A stretch of DNA of 64,000 bases from NCBI RefSeq assembly GCF_002927275.1, contig NZ_PRKW01000004.1, positions 124,001 through 188,000 of the forward strand, given 5' to 3'. Under the pieces are notes generated by a model. That model saw nothing but the letters and a program-made list of their open reading frames with translations, made no database searches and was not told the DNA's origin. Origin of the DNA: Arthrobacter pityocampae (GTDB taxonomy: Bacteria; Actinomycetota; Actinomycetes; Actinomycetales; Micrococcaceae). Positions 33,439 to 42,805 of this stretch are shown here, one piece after another (position 1 is the first letter of the stretch; every line of letters starts with the position of its first letter). The position numbers and the translations under genes are program-made.

Positions 33439-34072
33439 GGATACCTCGTGGGATTGTGAGCCGGCCGAGGCCGACCAGAAGGAGATCGAGCACCATGGCC
33501 AGGATGACCACGGCAATGATCCCGGTGGCGACGGACTCGAGGGCATTGGCGCCGCCGAGCCGGGCCAGCCCGGTGAAGATGAAGCCGCCGAGGCCGGGCC
33601 CGAGGACGTAGGCGGTGATCGCGGCGATGCCCATGACCATCTGCGCCGAGACCCGCACGCCGGCGAGGATGACGGGCCAGGCCATCGGCAGCTCGATGCG
33701 GCGGAAGGTCTGGAAGCGGCTCAGCCCCACCCCCCGCGCGGATTCGACGATGGCGCGGTCCACGCTGGTCAGGCCGACGACGGCGTTACGCAGGATGGGC
33801 AGGACAGCGAAGAACACGACCACGATGACGGCGGGTGCCACTCCGAAGCCGAACGGGGCGATCAGGAGGCCGATGAGGGCGAAGGACGGGATGGTCAGGC
33901 CGATCGCCGACACGCTGTTCGCCACGGTGGTGAGGGCGGGACTGCGGTAGACGAGCGCCGCGACCACGATGGCCAGGACGGTCGCGATCACCAGGCACTG
34001 GACCACGAGTGAGAAATGCTGCCAGCTGGCGAACAGGATCTGCTCGAACCTGCTGCCCACGTAATCGACCAT
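33431..34072 (-). CDS. Osmoprotectant ABC transporter permease, first gene of operon
   Basis: A 213-residue permease with about five to six membrane segments and the EAA-loop sequence ESARGVGLSRFQTFRRIELPMA (in parts ESARGVG, FRRIELPMA). ATG 34072 has an excellent GGGGAGGTG ribosome site; the frame open to 34102 is not needed. It begins the four-gene operon permease-ATPase-permease-binding protein, all with overlapping ends. A palindrome about 67 bases upstream may regulate the operon. Confidence 0.9.
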   Translation of the reverse strand: MVDYVGSRFEQILFASWQHFSLVVQCLVIATVLAIVVAALVYRSPALTTVANSVSAIGLTIPSFALIGLLIAPFGFGVAPAVIVVVFFAVLPILRNAVVGLTSVDRAIVESARGVGLSRFQTFRRIELPMAWPVILAGVRVSAQMVMGIAAITAYVLGPGLGGFIFTGLARLGGANALESVATGIIAVVILAMVLDLLLVGLGRLTIPRGIRV

Positions 34073-34138
34073 GTCCACCTCCCCGTCGCGGCGACGCCGC
34101 ATGCCTGACCCGACGGACGGTACGCCAGAGGCGAAACC

Positions 34139-34152
34139 ATAAGCCAGCTTAT
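34139..34152. promoter_or_regulatory. Palindrome upstream of the osmoprotectant operon
   Basis: ATAAGCCAGCTTAT: perfect 6-bp arms, 2-base spacer, in the only AT-rich part of the intergenic region between the transporter operon and the YitT gene. It could be the operator of an osmotic or choline-responsive repressor. No such regulator gene is adjacent. Confidence 0.5.
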
Positions 34153-34290
34153 TTTTCCACCGTACCGGAGATCGGGGGCGAGCGGAAAAGCGATCCGGGT
34201 GCCCCGAGTACTTGCGCCGCCCCTGTGCCGTTGTTCACATCGGCGGCCTCCGGTGCTTCGGCCCGTACCGTCCGGTGATAACTTGCCGCC

Positions 34291-34926
34291 ATGGACACCA
34301 CGACAGCCCTCGCCCCGACCGGCACCGATGCAGTCGTCCGGCACTCGGCGGTGGAGGACGTCCTGGGGATGGTGACCGGCACCTTCACGGTGTCCCTCGG
34401 CCTGTTCCTGCTCGCGACGAGCGGCGCCGTGACCGGCGGGACGGCGGGCCTCGCGATGCTCCTGGGCTACGCGGGCGGACTGTCCTTCAGCGTCCTGTTC
34501 CTCGCGGTCAACGTCCCGTTCTTCGCCCTCGCCGTGTGGAAGAAGGGCTGGGACTTCACGCTGCGCACCGTCGTGGCCGTGGCGCTCGTCGCAGGCCTGG
34601 CCGCCGTCCACCCGCTGGCGCTCGGCGGACTCTCCCTGCACCCCGTCTATGCGGTGCTCGGCGGGAACCTGCTGGCCGGCGTAGGCCTGCTGATCCTCTT
34701 CCGCCACCGGGCGAGCCTCGGCGGTTTCAACATCCTCGCGCTCATCCTCCAGGAGCGGCTCGGCTGGCGTGCCGGGTACGTCCAGATGGCTCTCGACACG
34801 GCCGTCATCCTCGCCGCCTTCGCCGTCGTCGACCCCGCGAGCGTCCTGCTCTCCGCCGTCGGCGCCGTGGTGCTGAACCTCGTGGTGGCGCTCAACCACC
34901 GTCCCGGGCGCTACCTCGGCGCCTGA
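34291..34926 (+). CDS. YitT family membrane protein
   Basis: A 211-residue protein with about six membrane segments. VTGGTAGLAMLL and HRASLGGFNILALILQ are the paired glycine-rich repeats of the YitT (DUF161) family; the usual C-terminal DUF2179 domain is absent, so this is the short form. Function in the family is unknown. A TAACTT -10 box (34279-34284) ends exactly six bases before the ATG, so translation is probably leaderless. It is divergent from the osmoprotectant operon and convergent with mmpL. Confidence 0.85.
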   Translation: MDTTTALAPTGTDAVVRHSAVEDVLGMVTGTFTVSLGLFLLATSGAVTGGTAGLAMLLGYAGGLSFSVLFLAVNVPFFALAVWKKGWDFTLRTVVAVALVAGLAAVHPLALGGLSLHPVYAVLGGNLLAGVGLLILFRHRASLGGFNILALILQERLGWRAGYVQMALDTAVILAAFAVVDPASVLLSAVGAVVLNLVVALNHRPGRYLGA

Positions 34927-35005
34927 GCACCGGGCGGGGACACCCGCACGTGCCCCCGCCGTGCCCCGGCCCCGTCCGGGCTGCGCACCACCAGCGCCGT
35001 CGTCG

Positions 35006-37558
35006 TCAGGCCGGGACGGAGACGGCCTCCTTCTTCTCCTCGCGCAGGAGCCGGGCCCCTTCGACGTCGACGTCGGGGAGGATCTTCCCGAGCCACGCCG
35101 GGAGCCACCAGGCATGCCTGCCCAGCAGGTACATGGCGGCCGGGACGAGGGTCATGCGGACCACGAAGGCGTCGAGCAGTACCCCGAAGGCGAGCCCGAA
35201 CCCGATGGGGCGCACCATCGCCAGGTGGGAGAAGACGAAGCCCGCGAACACCGAGACCATGATGATCGCGGCGGCCGTGACCACGCGGGCGCCATGGCTG
35301 AAGCCGATGCGCACCGCGGCCTTGGGGTCGTCCCCGTGGACGTACGCCTCCCGCATCCCGGACACCAGGAACATCTGGTAGTCCATCGCGAGGCCGAAGA
35401 GCACCCCGATGAGGATGATGGGCAGGAAGCTCAGGATGGGCCCCGGGTTCGTCACCCCGAAGACGTCGCCGAGCCACCCCCACTGGTAGATGGCCACCGT
35501 GGCGCCGAAGCTCGCGAGCAGGGAGAGCAGGAACCCGGCGGTCGCGATGATGGGCACCAGGATGGAGCGGAAGACCAGCAGGAGCAGGATCAGGGACAGC
35601 CCGACCACGATGGCGAGGTACACCGGCAGCGCCTCCATCAGCTTCGCGGAGACGTCGATGTTCGCCGCGGTCTGCCCGGTCACGGCGATCGCGACACCGG
35701 TCTCGTCCTCGAACTCGTCGGTCGCGCCGCGGAGGTCGCGGACGAGGTTCTCGGTGGCCTCGCTGGCCGGACCCTCCTCCGGGATGACCTGGAAGATCGC
35801 CGTGCGGCCGTCCTCGCTCACCGTCGCCGGGACGGACGCGGCGACGCCGGGCACATCCCGCAGGCGATCGTTGACGTCGAGCTGGAGCGTGGTGAGCTCC
35901 GCCTCGTCGGCGGTCTCGGGGAGGGATCCGACGACGATCAGCGGGCCGTTGGTGCCCGCCCCGAACTTGTCGCCGATGGCGGTGTACGCCTGGAACGCCG
36001 TGGAATCGGCCGGTTCCGTGCCGCCGTCGGGCAGGCCGACGCGCAGCTGGGCGGCGGGGATGGCGATGACGCCGAGCAGGACCACGCCGGCGAGGACCGT
36101 GAGGACAGGCTTCCGGGTCACGAAGCCACCCCAGCCCGCGCCCCTCGCGGCGCGCTGGTCGGCCAGGACCGTGCTGTCCTCCGAGTCCAGGGGCAGGGCG
36201 GCGGAGTGCTTGTGGCCGGCGGCCTTGGCCCAGCGGCGCTTCGAGATGACGCGACGCCCCATCAGCGCGAGGAGCGCCGGGGTGAGTGTGAGGGCCACGA
36301 GGACCGAGACCGCGACCGTACCGGCCGCGGAGAGGCCCATGACGGTCAGGAATGGGAGCCCGGGCACGGCGAGCGCGGCGAGTGCCACGATCACGGTGAT
36401 GCCCGCGAAGAGGACGGCGTTCCCGGCGGTGCCGGTGGCACGCGCGATCGACTCCTGCAGGTCCATGCCGTGCAGTAGCTGCGTCCTGTGCCGGTTCACG
36501 ATGAACAGGCAGTAGTCGATGCCGACGGCGAGGCCGAGCATCAGCGCGAGGACCGGGGAGATGCTGTTCATCTCGACGATCCCCGAGAGGGCGAAGGTGA
36601 TGCCGACGCCCACGCCCACGCCCACGATCGCCATGAGCAGCGGCAGCCCGGCGGCCACGAGGGTGCCGAGCATCAGGACGAGGACGATCGCGGCGACGGC
36701 CAGGCCGACGATCTCCGTGGCCCCGATGATCCCGGAGACGTCCTCGACGATCTCCTTGCTGTACTCGACCGTCACTCCGGCCGACTCCGCCTCGGCGGCC
36801 TTCTCCTGCACCTCTGCGCGCAGTTCCGGCGAGACCGCGTTGATCTGCTGGTCGAACTGCACGCTGGCGACGCCGGTGGAGCCGTCCTCGGACACCAGCC
36901 TCACCCCGGAGGTGGCCTCCAGTTGCCGCTCGGCGAGCTCGAGTTCGGTGCGTCCGGCGTCGAGCTGCTCCCGCCCGGATTCCAGTTCGGTGCGGCTCGC
37001 GTCGAGCGTCGCCTGGCCCTGCTCGAGCTGCTGGGCGGTGGCCGCGGCCTGGGCCGCCGGGAGTTGCGCGCGGGCCTGCTCGAACTGGGCCCGCTGCTCG
37101 TCGAGCTGCTGCTGGCCCTGCGCGAGCTGGTCCTCGCCGACGCTCAGCTGCTGCTCGCTGGTGTCGAGTTCCGCGCGTCCCGCCTCGAGCTCCTCGCCGC
37201 CCGCAGCCACCTGGTCCGCGACCTCGAAGGGGTCGATGACGGCGCGGACGCCGTCGAGCGCAGCGATGTCGGCCAGGGCCGACTGCACGCCCTTCCGCTG
37301 GTCGGGTGTGAACGCGGCGCCGTCGTCGGAGGTGAACACCACGGTGCCGGTGCCGCCGACCGCCTCCGGCAGCTCGTCCCGCAGGCGATCGGAGATCCGC
37401 TGCGACTCGGTCCCGGGGATGGTGAAGTTGTTGGTCAGCGTCCCGGAGAAGGCGACGGCCGCGGCGCCGACCGCCAGCATGATGGCGAGCCAGGCGGAGA
37501 CGACCCACCAGCGCCTCCGGTACGCGAAGGAGCCGAGCCGGTAGAGGAGAAAAGCCAT
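35006..37558 (-). CDS. MMPL/RND-family exporter with coiled-coil loop
   Basis: An 850-residue RND-type exporter of the MMPL family. It has two repeats of one helix plus a large extracellular loop plus five helices. The proton-relay region of the first half is VGIDYCLFIVNRHR; of the second, LAMDYQMFLVSGMREAY. The first loop contains a Gln/Glu/Leu heptad-rich stretch (about 114-215) predicted to be a long coiled coil, seen in YhgE/MMPL hybrids of Actinobacteria. It may move lipids or drugs. It lies 40 bases downstream of tetR in one operon, as is usual for inducible efflux. Confidence 0.9.
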   Translation of the reverse strand: MAFLLYRLGSFAYRRRWWVVSAWLAIMLAVGAAAVAFSGTLTNNFTIPGTESQRISDRLRDELPEAVGGTGTVVFTSDDGAAFTPDQRKGVQSALADIAALDGVRAVIDPFEVADQVAAGGEELEAGRAELDTSEQQLSVGEDQLAQGQQQLDEQRAQFEQARAQLPAAQAAATAQQLEQGQATLDASRTELESGREQLDAGRTELELAERQLEATSGVRLVSEDGSTGVASVQFDQQINAVSPELRAEVQEKAAEAESAGVTVEYSKEIVEDVSGIIGATEIVGLAVAAIVLVLMLGTLVAAGLPLLMAIVGVGVGVGITFALSGIVEMNSISPVLALMLGLAVGIDYCLFIVNRHRTQLLHGMDLQESIARATGTAGNAVLFAGITVIVALAALAVPGLPFLTVMGLSAAGTVAVSVLVALTLTPALLALMGRRVISKRRWAKAAGHKHSAALPLDSEDSTVLADQRAARGAGWGGFVTRKPVLTVLAGVVLLGVIAIPAAQLRVGLPDGGTEPADSTAFQAYTAIGDKFGAGTNGPLIVVGSLPETADEAELTTLQLDVNDRLRDVPGVAASVPATVSEDGRTAIFQVIPEEGPASEATENLVRDLRGATDEFEDETGVAIAVTGQTAANIDVSAKLMEALPVYLAIVVGLSLILLLLVFRSILVPIIATAGFLLSLLASFGATVAIYQWGWLGDVFGVTNPGPILSFLPIILIGVLFGLAMDYQMFLVSGMREAYVHGDDPKAAVRIGFSHGARVVTAAAIIMVSVFAGFVFSHLAMVRPIGFGLAFGVLLDAFVVRMTLVPAAMYLLGRHAWWLPAWLGKILPDVDVEGARLLREEKKEAVSVPA

Positions 37559-37598
37559 GAGGGGGTCCTAGCAGGAAGAGAGCGGAGAGAACGGGGAT

Positions 37599-38228
37599 TC
37601 AGGTGCGGGGGGAGAAACCGTCGCGGAGCATGGTCAGCACCGCGAGGATGCGTCCCTCGAGCTGCTCGCCGGGGTCGCCGGCGGCGTCGGGGGGCATGGC
37701 GGACCAGTCGCGCATGGCCGCCTTGGTGCAGGACAGCACGCTCCCCACGAGGGCGGTGAGGTACAGCTCGGACGCGTCCGAGCCGAGTCGTCGGCGCAAT
37801 CCCTCGACGATCCGCACCTCGGCGCGCTCCCATGCGTGCAGCTGCGCGCGGAGGAGATCCGGGTTGGAGTCCGCCATGCGGAAGAGCGCGCCGTGCTGCA
37901 GGAGGCCCTCCATCCGCGTGGTCTCGGAGAAGGCGCGGATGATGGAGTCGAAGAGGGGCTCGTCCTGGGGCATCCGCCCGAAGACCTCCAGTGCCAGGTC
38001 GAGGAATCCGTCCGTGCGGACGGTCAGGGCGTCCTCGGCGCTGTGGAAGTAGTTGAAGAACGTCCGGCGGGAGACCCCGGCACGCTCGGCGATCTGGTCG
38101 ACCGTGAACGAGCCCGGCCCCACGGACACGGCGAGGCCGAACGCCGCATCGGCGATCGCCCGCCGGGTATCGATCTTGTTCTGCTCGCGTCGGCCCACAG
38201 GCACCGCGTTCTCGGTCTTCTCCAGCAC
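37599..38228 (-). CDS. TetR-family repressor of the MMPL exporter
   Basis: A 209-residue TetR regulator. The HTH reads [21 protein letters not shown] after the arginine-rich [12 protein letters not shown] helix; the C-terminal part is a ligand domain of unknown specificity. GTG 38228 is chosen because a complete promoter (TTGCAC 38259-38264, 18-base spacer, TACGCT 38235-38240, all minus strand) ends six bases before it, giving a leaderless mRNA. The -35 lies inside the operator palindrome. The frame open to 38357 would cross that promoter. Confidence 0.87.
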   Translation of the reverse strand: MLEKTENAVPVGRREQNKIDTRRAIADAAFGLAVSVGPGSFTVDQIAERAGVSRRTFFNYFHSAEDALTVRTDGFLDLALEVFGRMPQDEPLFDSIIRAFSETTRMEGLLQHGALFRMADSNPDLLRAQLHAWERAEVRIVEGLRRRLGSDASELYLTALVGSVLSCTKAAMRDWSAMPPDAAGDPGEQLEGRILAVLTMLRDGFSPRT

Positions 38229-38249
38229 GATCCCAGCGTAGGCACAATC

Positions 38250-38264
38250 TTGCACAGCGTGCAA
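38250..38264. promoter_or_regulatory. TetR operator candidate overlapping -35
   Basis: TTGCACAGCGTGCAA: perfect 6-bp arms with a 3-base spacer. It contains the -35 hexamer of the tetR-mmpL promoter, the classic place for repression. Confidence 0.75.
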
Positions 38265-38351
38265 CAAGGTGTTTCCGACGGTATCCACGCCCTCCCGCTC
38301 ATGGGCGTACGCTGGCCCAGGCATCACCTCCCTCCCCCGAAGGCGGCCCCC

Positions 38352-39335
38352 ATGCACACCATCACCCTCGGCTCCCCCGGTTCAGGCCTCGACGTCTCCC
38401 GCCTCGGCCTCGGCTGCATGGGCATGTCGGCGTTCTACACCGGCAGCGGGAAGGACGACGCCGCCGCGACGGCCACGCTGCACCGTGCGCGCGACCTCGG
38501 CGTCACCTTCTTCGACACCGCGGAGATGTACGGCCCTTACACCAACGAGGAACTGCTCGGCCGGGCGTTCAGGACCCGACGCGACGACGTCGTGCTGGCC
38601 ACGAAGTTCGGCACCATCCGCCACTCGGCAGGCGGTGCCATGGGGCTCGACGGCAGCCCGGAGAACGTGCGCCTCGCGGTCGAGGGGTCGTTGCGGCGGC
38701 TCGGCACCGACCACATCGACCTCTACTACCAGCACCGCATGGATCCCTCGGTCCCGGTCGAGGACACCATGGGCGCCCTGGCAGGGCTCGTCGAGGAGGG
38801 CAAGATCCGGCACGTCGGACTGTCCGAGGCGGCTCCCGCCACCATCCGCAGGGCCCATGCCGTCCACCCGGTGACGGCGCTCCAGACCGAGTACTCCCTG
38901 TGGAGCAGGGACCCCGAGCGCGAGCTCCTTCCGCTCGTCCGCGAGCTCGGAATCGGGTTCGTGCCCTACTCGCCGCTCGGCCGCGGCTTCCTGACCGGGA
39001 CCATCCGCTCCGTCGACCAGCTCGACGCGTCCGACTTCCGCCGCAACAACCCGCGCTTCGCGGGCGGGAACCTGCAGGCCAACATCCGGATCGTGGAGCA
39101 GGTGGACGACGTCGCACGGCAGCTCGGTGCGACGCCGGGGCAGGTGGCCCTCGCCTGGCTCCTCGCTCAGGGCCCGGACATCGCCCCGATCCCGGGGACG
39201 AAGCAGGTGCGCTACCTGGAGGAGAACGTCGCGGCCGACGCCCTGACGCTCTCCCCGGAGCAGCTCGCGCAGCTGGACGGCGTCGCAGCCCCCGTCGGCG
39301 ACCGCTACGAGGACATGTCCGGCGTCGACCGGTAG
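38352..39335 (+). CDS. Aldo/keto reductase (AKR13-like)
   Basis: A 327-residue NADPH-dependent oxidoreductase with the tetrad D55 and Y60 (FFDTAEMYG), K85 (ATKFG) and H128 (LYYQHRMDP). LGLGCMGMS at the start and [14 protein letters not shown] near the end are typical of the YakC/AKR13 group, which reduces reactive aldehydes. GAAGG precedes ATG 38352. It is divergent from tetR and could share its regulator's operator. Confidence 0.92.
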   Translation: MHTITLGSPGSGLDVSRLGLGCMGMSAFYTGSGKDDAAATATLHRARDLGVTFFDTAEMYGPYTNEELLGRAFRTRRDDVVLATKFGTIRHSAGGAMGLDGSPENVRLAVEGSLRRLGTDHIDLYYQHRMDPSVPVEDTMGALAGLVEEGKIRHVGLSEAAPATIRRAHAVHPVTALQTEYSLWSRDPERELLPLVRELGIGFVPYSPLGRGFLTGTIRSVDQLDASDFRRNNPRFAGGNLQANIRIVEQVDDVARQLGATPGQVALAWLLAQGPDIAPIPGTKQVRYLEENVAADALTLSPEQLAQLDGVAAPVGDRYEDMSGVDR

Positions 39336-39423
39336 GGCGGATCCCGCAGCTCCTACCGGGACCCTCCTTCCTGGACCCTCCTTCGCCGGCCCGAAGGTTC
39401 ACGGACGGATGTACTATCGAGGC

Positions 39424-40338
39424 ATGGGTTCCCACCACCACGCTCCCGTGAGTTCCGCCAGGCGCGGTCCGCTGGCGCGCGCGCTCGTCATCACGCTCGG
39501 CGTCTTCGTCGTCCAGATCGTCGGGGCGCTGTGGACCGGGAGCCTCGCCCTCCTCTTCGACTCCGTACATGTCCTCACGGACGCCGCCGGCCTGGCCATG
39601 GCGCTCGGCGCCGCGACGCTCTCGGTCCGTCCGACGTCGGCACGGCGCTCGTGGGGGTTCCGGCGGGCGGAGGTCATCGCCGCCCTGCTGCAGGCCGCGT
39701 TCCTGCTCGCCGTCGGAGCCTATGTGCTGGTCGAGGGCGTCCGCCGGCTCATCACACCGACGGACGTCGCGGCCCCGGAGATGATCGTCTTCGGCGTGAT
39801 CGGGCTCGTGGGCAACCTCGCCGCGCTCGGACTGCTGGCGCGGCACCGGACGGCCAGCTTCAACCTGCGGGCCGCGTTCCTCGAGGTCCTCAACGACGCC
39901 CTCGGGTCGGTGGCCGTCATCGTGGCCGCCGTGATCATCACGCTGACGGGGTGGATGCGGGCGGACGCCCTCGTGGCCATGCTCATCGGCGCGCTGATCA
40001 TCCCGCGGACCCTGAAGCTGCTGCGGGAGACCATCGACGTACTGCTCGAGTCCACCCCCGCGGGCATCGACCTCGACGAGGTCCGCGGCCATATCGCGCG
40101 CCTACCCCACGTCCGCGACGTCCACGACCTGCACATCACGCAGATCGCCACCGACCTGCCGGTCCTCACCGCGCACATCGTCGTCGACGACGACTGCTAC
40201 CGGGACGGTTCCGCCCACGCAGTGCTCGACCAGCTCCAGGAATGTGTGGCCCGGCACTTCGACGTCAGCATCGACCACTGCACCTTCCAGATCGAGCCGC
40301 TGGGCCACGTCCACCACGAGACGGAGCTGACACACTGA
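39424..40338 (+). CDS. Cation diffusion facilitator (heavy-metal exporter)
   Basis: A 304-residue CDF protein with a His-rich N-terminus (GSHHH), six membrane segments and a cytoplasmic C-terminal domain containing HxH motifs. In helix 2 the metal motif is HxxxD (H49, D53); in helix 5 it is E154xxxD158 (EVLND) where ZitB and CzcD have HxxxD. Exports Zn2+, Cd2+ or similar using protons. A TACTAT -10 box (39412-39417) ends six bases before ATG 39424, so it is probably leaderless; the ATG at 39409 would lie within the promoter. Its TGA overlaps the next ATG (TGATG). Confidence 0.9.
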   Translation: MGSHHHAPVSSARRGPLARALVITLGVFVVQIVGALWTGSLALLFDSVHVLTDAAGLAMALGAATLSVRPTSARRSWGFRRAEVIAALLQAAFLLAVGAYVLVEGVRRLITPTDVAAPEMIVFGVIGLVGNLAALGLLARHRTASFNLRAAFLEVLNDALGSVAVIVAAVIITLTGWMRADALVAMLIGALIIPRTLKLLRETIDVLLESTPAGIDLDEVRGHIARLPHVRDVHDLHITQIATDLPVLTAHIVVDDDCYRDGSAHAVLDQLQECVARHFDVSIDHCTFQIEPLGHVHHETELTH

Positions 40339-40652
40339 TGCTGCAGACCCTGACCTCGACGTCGGTCCTGGAACGCGTCGGCACGGCCCTGTCCGACCCG
40401 ACGCGCGTGCGGATCCTGGTGGCCCTCCGCGATGCGCCGGCCTACCCCACCGAACTGGCAGGGCTGCTCGGCGTCAGCCGCCAGAGTCTGTCCAACCACC
40501 TCTCGTGCCTGCGGGGCTGCGGCCTCGTGATATCGGTCCCCGAGGGCCGGCGCTCACGCTACGAACTCGTGGACCCGAAACTCGGGCACGCGCTCACGGA
40601 CCTCCTGGGCATCGTCCTCGCCGTGGACCCCACCCACCACGACCACCCCTGA
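40338..40652 (+). CDS. ArsR/SmtB metal sensor, CmtR-like
   Basis: A 104-residue winged-helix metal sensor. It aligns with mycobacterial CmtR through LSDPTRVRILVAL and the recognition-helix segment LSNHLSCLRGCGLV; C57 and C61 coincide in number and position with the Cd/Pb-binding cysteines of CmtR. The third CmtR ligand, C102, is missing; the C-terminus instead ends THHDHP. It is coupled to the exporter gene upstream by a TGATG overlap and probably represses that operon until metal binds. Confidence 0.9.
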   Translation: MLQTLTSTSVLERVGTALSDPTRVRILVALRDAPAYPTELAGLLGVSRQSLSNHLSCLRGCGLVISVPEGRRSRYELVDPKLGHALTDLLGIVLAVDPTHHDHP

Positions 40653-40679
40653 CGCGCGGCGCGCCTGGAAAAGCATGGA

Positions 40680-40712
40680 AAAGGCCCGGCGCACCAGGTG
40701 CGCCGGGCCTTT
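40680..40712. terminator. Bidirectional intrinsic terminator
   Basis: A 15-bp stem (40680-40694 with 40698-40712) with a very short loop and A/T runs at both ends, between the convergent metal-sensor and DUF779 genes. Confidence 0.9.
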
Positions 40713-40721
40713 CTCCCCGCC

Positions 40722-41132
40722 CTAGCCCATGAGCCGCGAGCGGATGAGGAACCTCTTGCCCTCCGGCGCCTCCACGGAGAAGCCGCTCCCCCTGCCCTGG
40801 ACGACGTCGACCGTCAGGTGCGTGTGGCGCCAGTACTCGAACTGCTCCCGCGACATCCAGAACTCGATGAGCCGCGGCGCATCGTTCCCAGCTGCCGCGG
40901 GGTTCCCCTGCGAGAGGTCGAGGACGCCGAGCAGCACGTCCGCCTCCGCCGTGATGAACTCGCCCGCCGGGTAGCACATGGGCGACGAGCCGTCGCAGCA
41001 CCCGCCGGACTGATGAAACATCAGCGGCCCGTGGATGAGCCACAGCTTCTCGAGCAGCTCGACGGCGGTGTCCGTCAGCGCCACCCGCGAGAGGGTCTCA
41101 CCCGGGATGGTCACCGAGGCCTCGACGGTCAC
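40722..41132 (-). CDS. DUF779 protein, aldehyde-dehydrogenase partner
   Basis: A 136-residue DUF779 protein marked by the Cys-rich block HQSGGCCDGSSPMCYPAGEF and, later, WRHTHLTVDVV. The family almost always sits beside acetaldehyde-type aldehyde dehydrogenases, but its role is not known; the cysteines suggest metal binding. GTG 41132 has AGGAGG upstream and lies 8 bases after the dehydrogenase stop, so the two are co-transcribed. The frame open to 41300 overlaps the dehydrogenase and is rejected. Confidence 0.88.
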   Translation of the reverse strand: MTVEASVTIPGETLSRVALTDTAVELLEKLWLIHGPLMFHQSGGCCDGSSPMCYPAGEFITAEADVLLGVLDLSQGNPAAAGNDAPRLIEFWMSREQFEYWRHTHLTVDVVQGRGSGFSVEAPEGKRFLIRSRLMG

Positions 41133-41140
41133 GGCGCCTC

Positions 41141-42664
41141 CTAGAAGAAGCCGAGCTTGGACTCGGAGTAGCTGACCAGCAGGTTCTTGGTCTGCTGGTA
41201 GTGATCGAGCATCATGGCGTGGTTCTCGCGGCCGATGCCCGAGGACTTGTACCCGCCGAACGCAGCTCCCGCCGGGTAGGCGTGGTAATTGTTCACCCAC
41301 ACGCGCCCCGCCTGGATCTCGCGTCCTGCACGGTATGCCACGTTCCCGTTCCGCGACCAGACGCCAGCGCCCAGACCGTAGAGGGTGTCATTGGCGATCT
41401 CGAGGGCCTCCGCGTAGTCGTTGAACCGCGTCACCGAGACCACGGGCCCGAAGATCTCCTCCTGGAACACCCGCATGCTGTTGGTGCCCTCGAAGACGGT
41501 GGGCTTCACATAGTAGCCCTCGGCGAGGTCGCCGCCGAGGATGTTCCGCTCACCGCCGGTGAGGATCTTCGCGCCCTCCTGCTTGCCGATGTCCATGTAG
41601 GAGAGGATCTTCTCGAGCTGGTCGTTGGAGGCCTGGGCGCCCACCTGCGTGTCGGTGTCCAGTGGGTTGCCCTGCACCATCTTCTCCACGCGGGCGATTG
41701 CGTCGGCCATGAAGGAGTCGTAGATGGAGCCCTGCACGAGTGCGCGGGAGGGGCAGGTGCAGACCTCGCCCTGGTTCAGCGCGAAGAGCGCGAAGCCCTC
41801 GAGTGCCTTGTCGTAGAACGCGTCATTGCTGTCCGCCACGTCCGAGAAGAAGATGTTCGGGCTCTTGCCACCGAGTTCCAGCGTGACCGGGATCAGGTTC
41901 TGGCTCGCGTACTGACTGATCAGGCGGCCCGTGGTCGTCTCGCCGGTGAACGCGATCTTGCGGATGCGCTTGCTCGAGGCGAGCGGCTTGCCCGCCTCCA
42001 CACCGAAACCGTTCACGACGTTGATGACGCCGGCCGGCAGGATATCGCTGATCAGTTCCATCAGCACGAGGATCGACGACGGCGTCTGCTCCGCCGGCTT
42101 GAGCACGACGGCGTTGCCGGCGGCGATCGCGGGTGCGAGCTTCCAGGTCGCCATGAGGATCGGGAAGTTCCAGGGGATGATCTGCCCGACGACGCCGAGC
42201 GGCTCGCGGAAGTGGTAGGCCGTCATGTCCTCGTCCAGCTGGGACAGCTGGCCCTCCTGGGCACGAATGGCAGCGGCGAAGTACCGGAAGTGGTCGATGG
42301 CGAGCGGGATGTCCGCGGCGAGGGTCTCGCGGACGGGCTTGCCGTTGTCCCAGGTGTCCGCCACCGCGAGCATCTCGAGGTTCTCCTCCATGCGGTCCGC
42401 GATGCGGTTGAGGACCATGGCCCTCTCGGCGGCGGAGGTCCTGCCCCAGGACGGTGCGGCTTTGTGGGCTGCGTCCAGCGCCAGTTCGATGTCCTCGGCG
42501 GTGCCGCGCGCCACCTCGCAGAAGGCCTTGCCCGTCACCGGGGAGATGTTCTCGAAATACTGGCCCTTGATGGGTGAGACCCACTCACCGCCGATCCAGT
42601 TCTCGTACCTCGGCTTGAAGCTGACCTTCGATCCATCCTGGCCAGGCTGGGCGTAAACAGTCAT
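41141..42664 (-). CDS. exaC: Acetaldehyde-type aldehyde dehydrogenase (ExaC/AldB)
   Basis: A 507-residue NAD(P)-dependent aldehyde dehydrogenase of the ExaC/AldB group. Key parts are [13 protein letters not shown], the NAD-binding FTGETTTGR, general base LELGGKSP and nucleophile cysteine in [11 protein letters not shown]. It oxidises acetaldehyde (from ethanol, acetoin or ethanolamine use) to acetate. It is followed by DUF779, its usual partner. Upstream are a TAAGGT -10 box and GTTGCAT repeats that may bind the GAF regulator encoded at 44948-46273. Confidence 0.93.
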   Translation of the reverse strand: MTVYAQPGQDGSKVSFKPRYENWIGGEWVSPIKGQYFENISPVTGKAFCEVARGTAEDIELALDAAHKAAPSWGRTSAAERAMVLNRIADRMEENLEMLAVADTWDNGKPVRETLAADIPLAIDHFRYFAAAIRAQEGQLSQLDEDMTAYHFREPLGVVGQIIPWNFPILMATWKLAPAIAAGNAVVLKPAEQTPSSILVLMELISDILPAGVINVVNGFGVEAGKPLASSKRIRKIAFTGETTTGRLISQYASQNLIPVTLELGGKSPNIFFSDVADSNDAFYDKALEGFALFALNQGEVCTCPSRALVQGSIYDSFMADAIARVEKMVQGNPLDTDTQVGAQASNDQLEKILSYMDIGKQEGAKILTGGERNILGGDLAEGYYVKPTVFEGTNSMRVFQEEIFGPVVSVTRFNDYAEALEIANDTLYGLGAGVWSRNGNVAYRAGREIQAGRVWVNNYHAYPAGAAFGGYKSSGIGRENHAMMLDHYQQTKNLLVSYSESKLGFF

Positions 42665-42714
42665 CGTCGAACTCCTTGAACTCCGTGGATGTAGGACGTC
42701 CTCGTCCCTGGAAC

Positions 42715-42749
42715 ACCTTAGAAGCGCGAAGGTTGCATCAACGTTGCAT
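42715..42749 (-). promoter_or_regulatory. exaC promoter with GTTGCAT direct repeats
   Basis: On the minus strand a TTGATG -35 (42737-42742) and TAAGGT -10 (42715-42720) are 15-16 bases apart. GTTGCAT occurs at 42732-42738 and 42743-42749 on the plus strand, exactly 11 bases (one helical turn) apart, and CAACGTTG between them is palindromic. The layout suits an activator binding over the -35. Confidence 0.6.
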
Positions 42750-42805
42750 GGCGGCGCGATCGAGGCCGGAGCATCGCTGCGTCGGCCCGTCAGTCCCTCC
42801 CTGCG

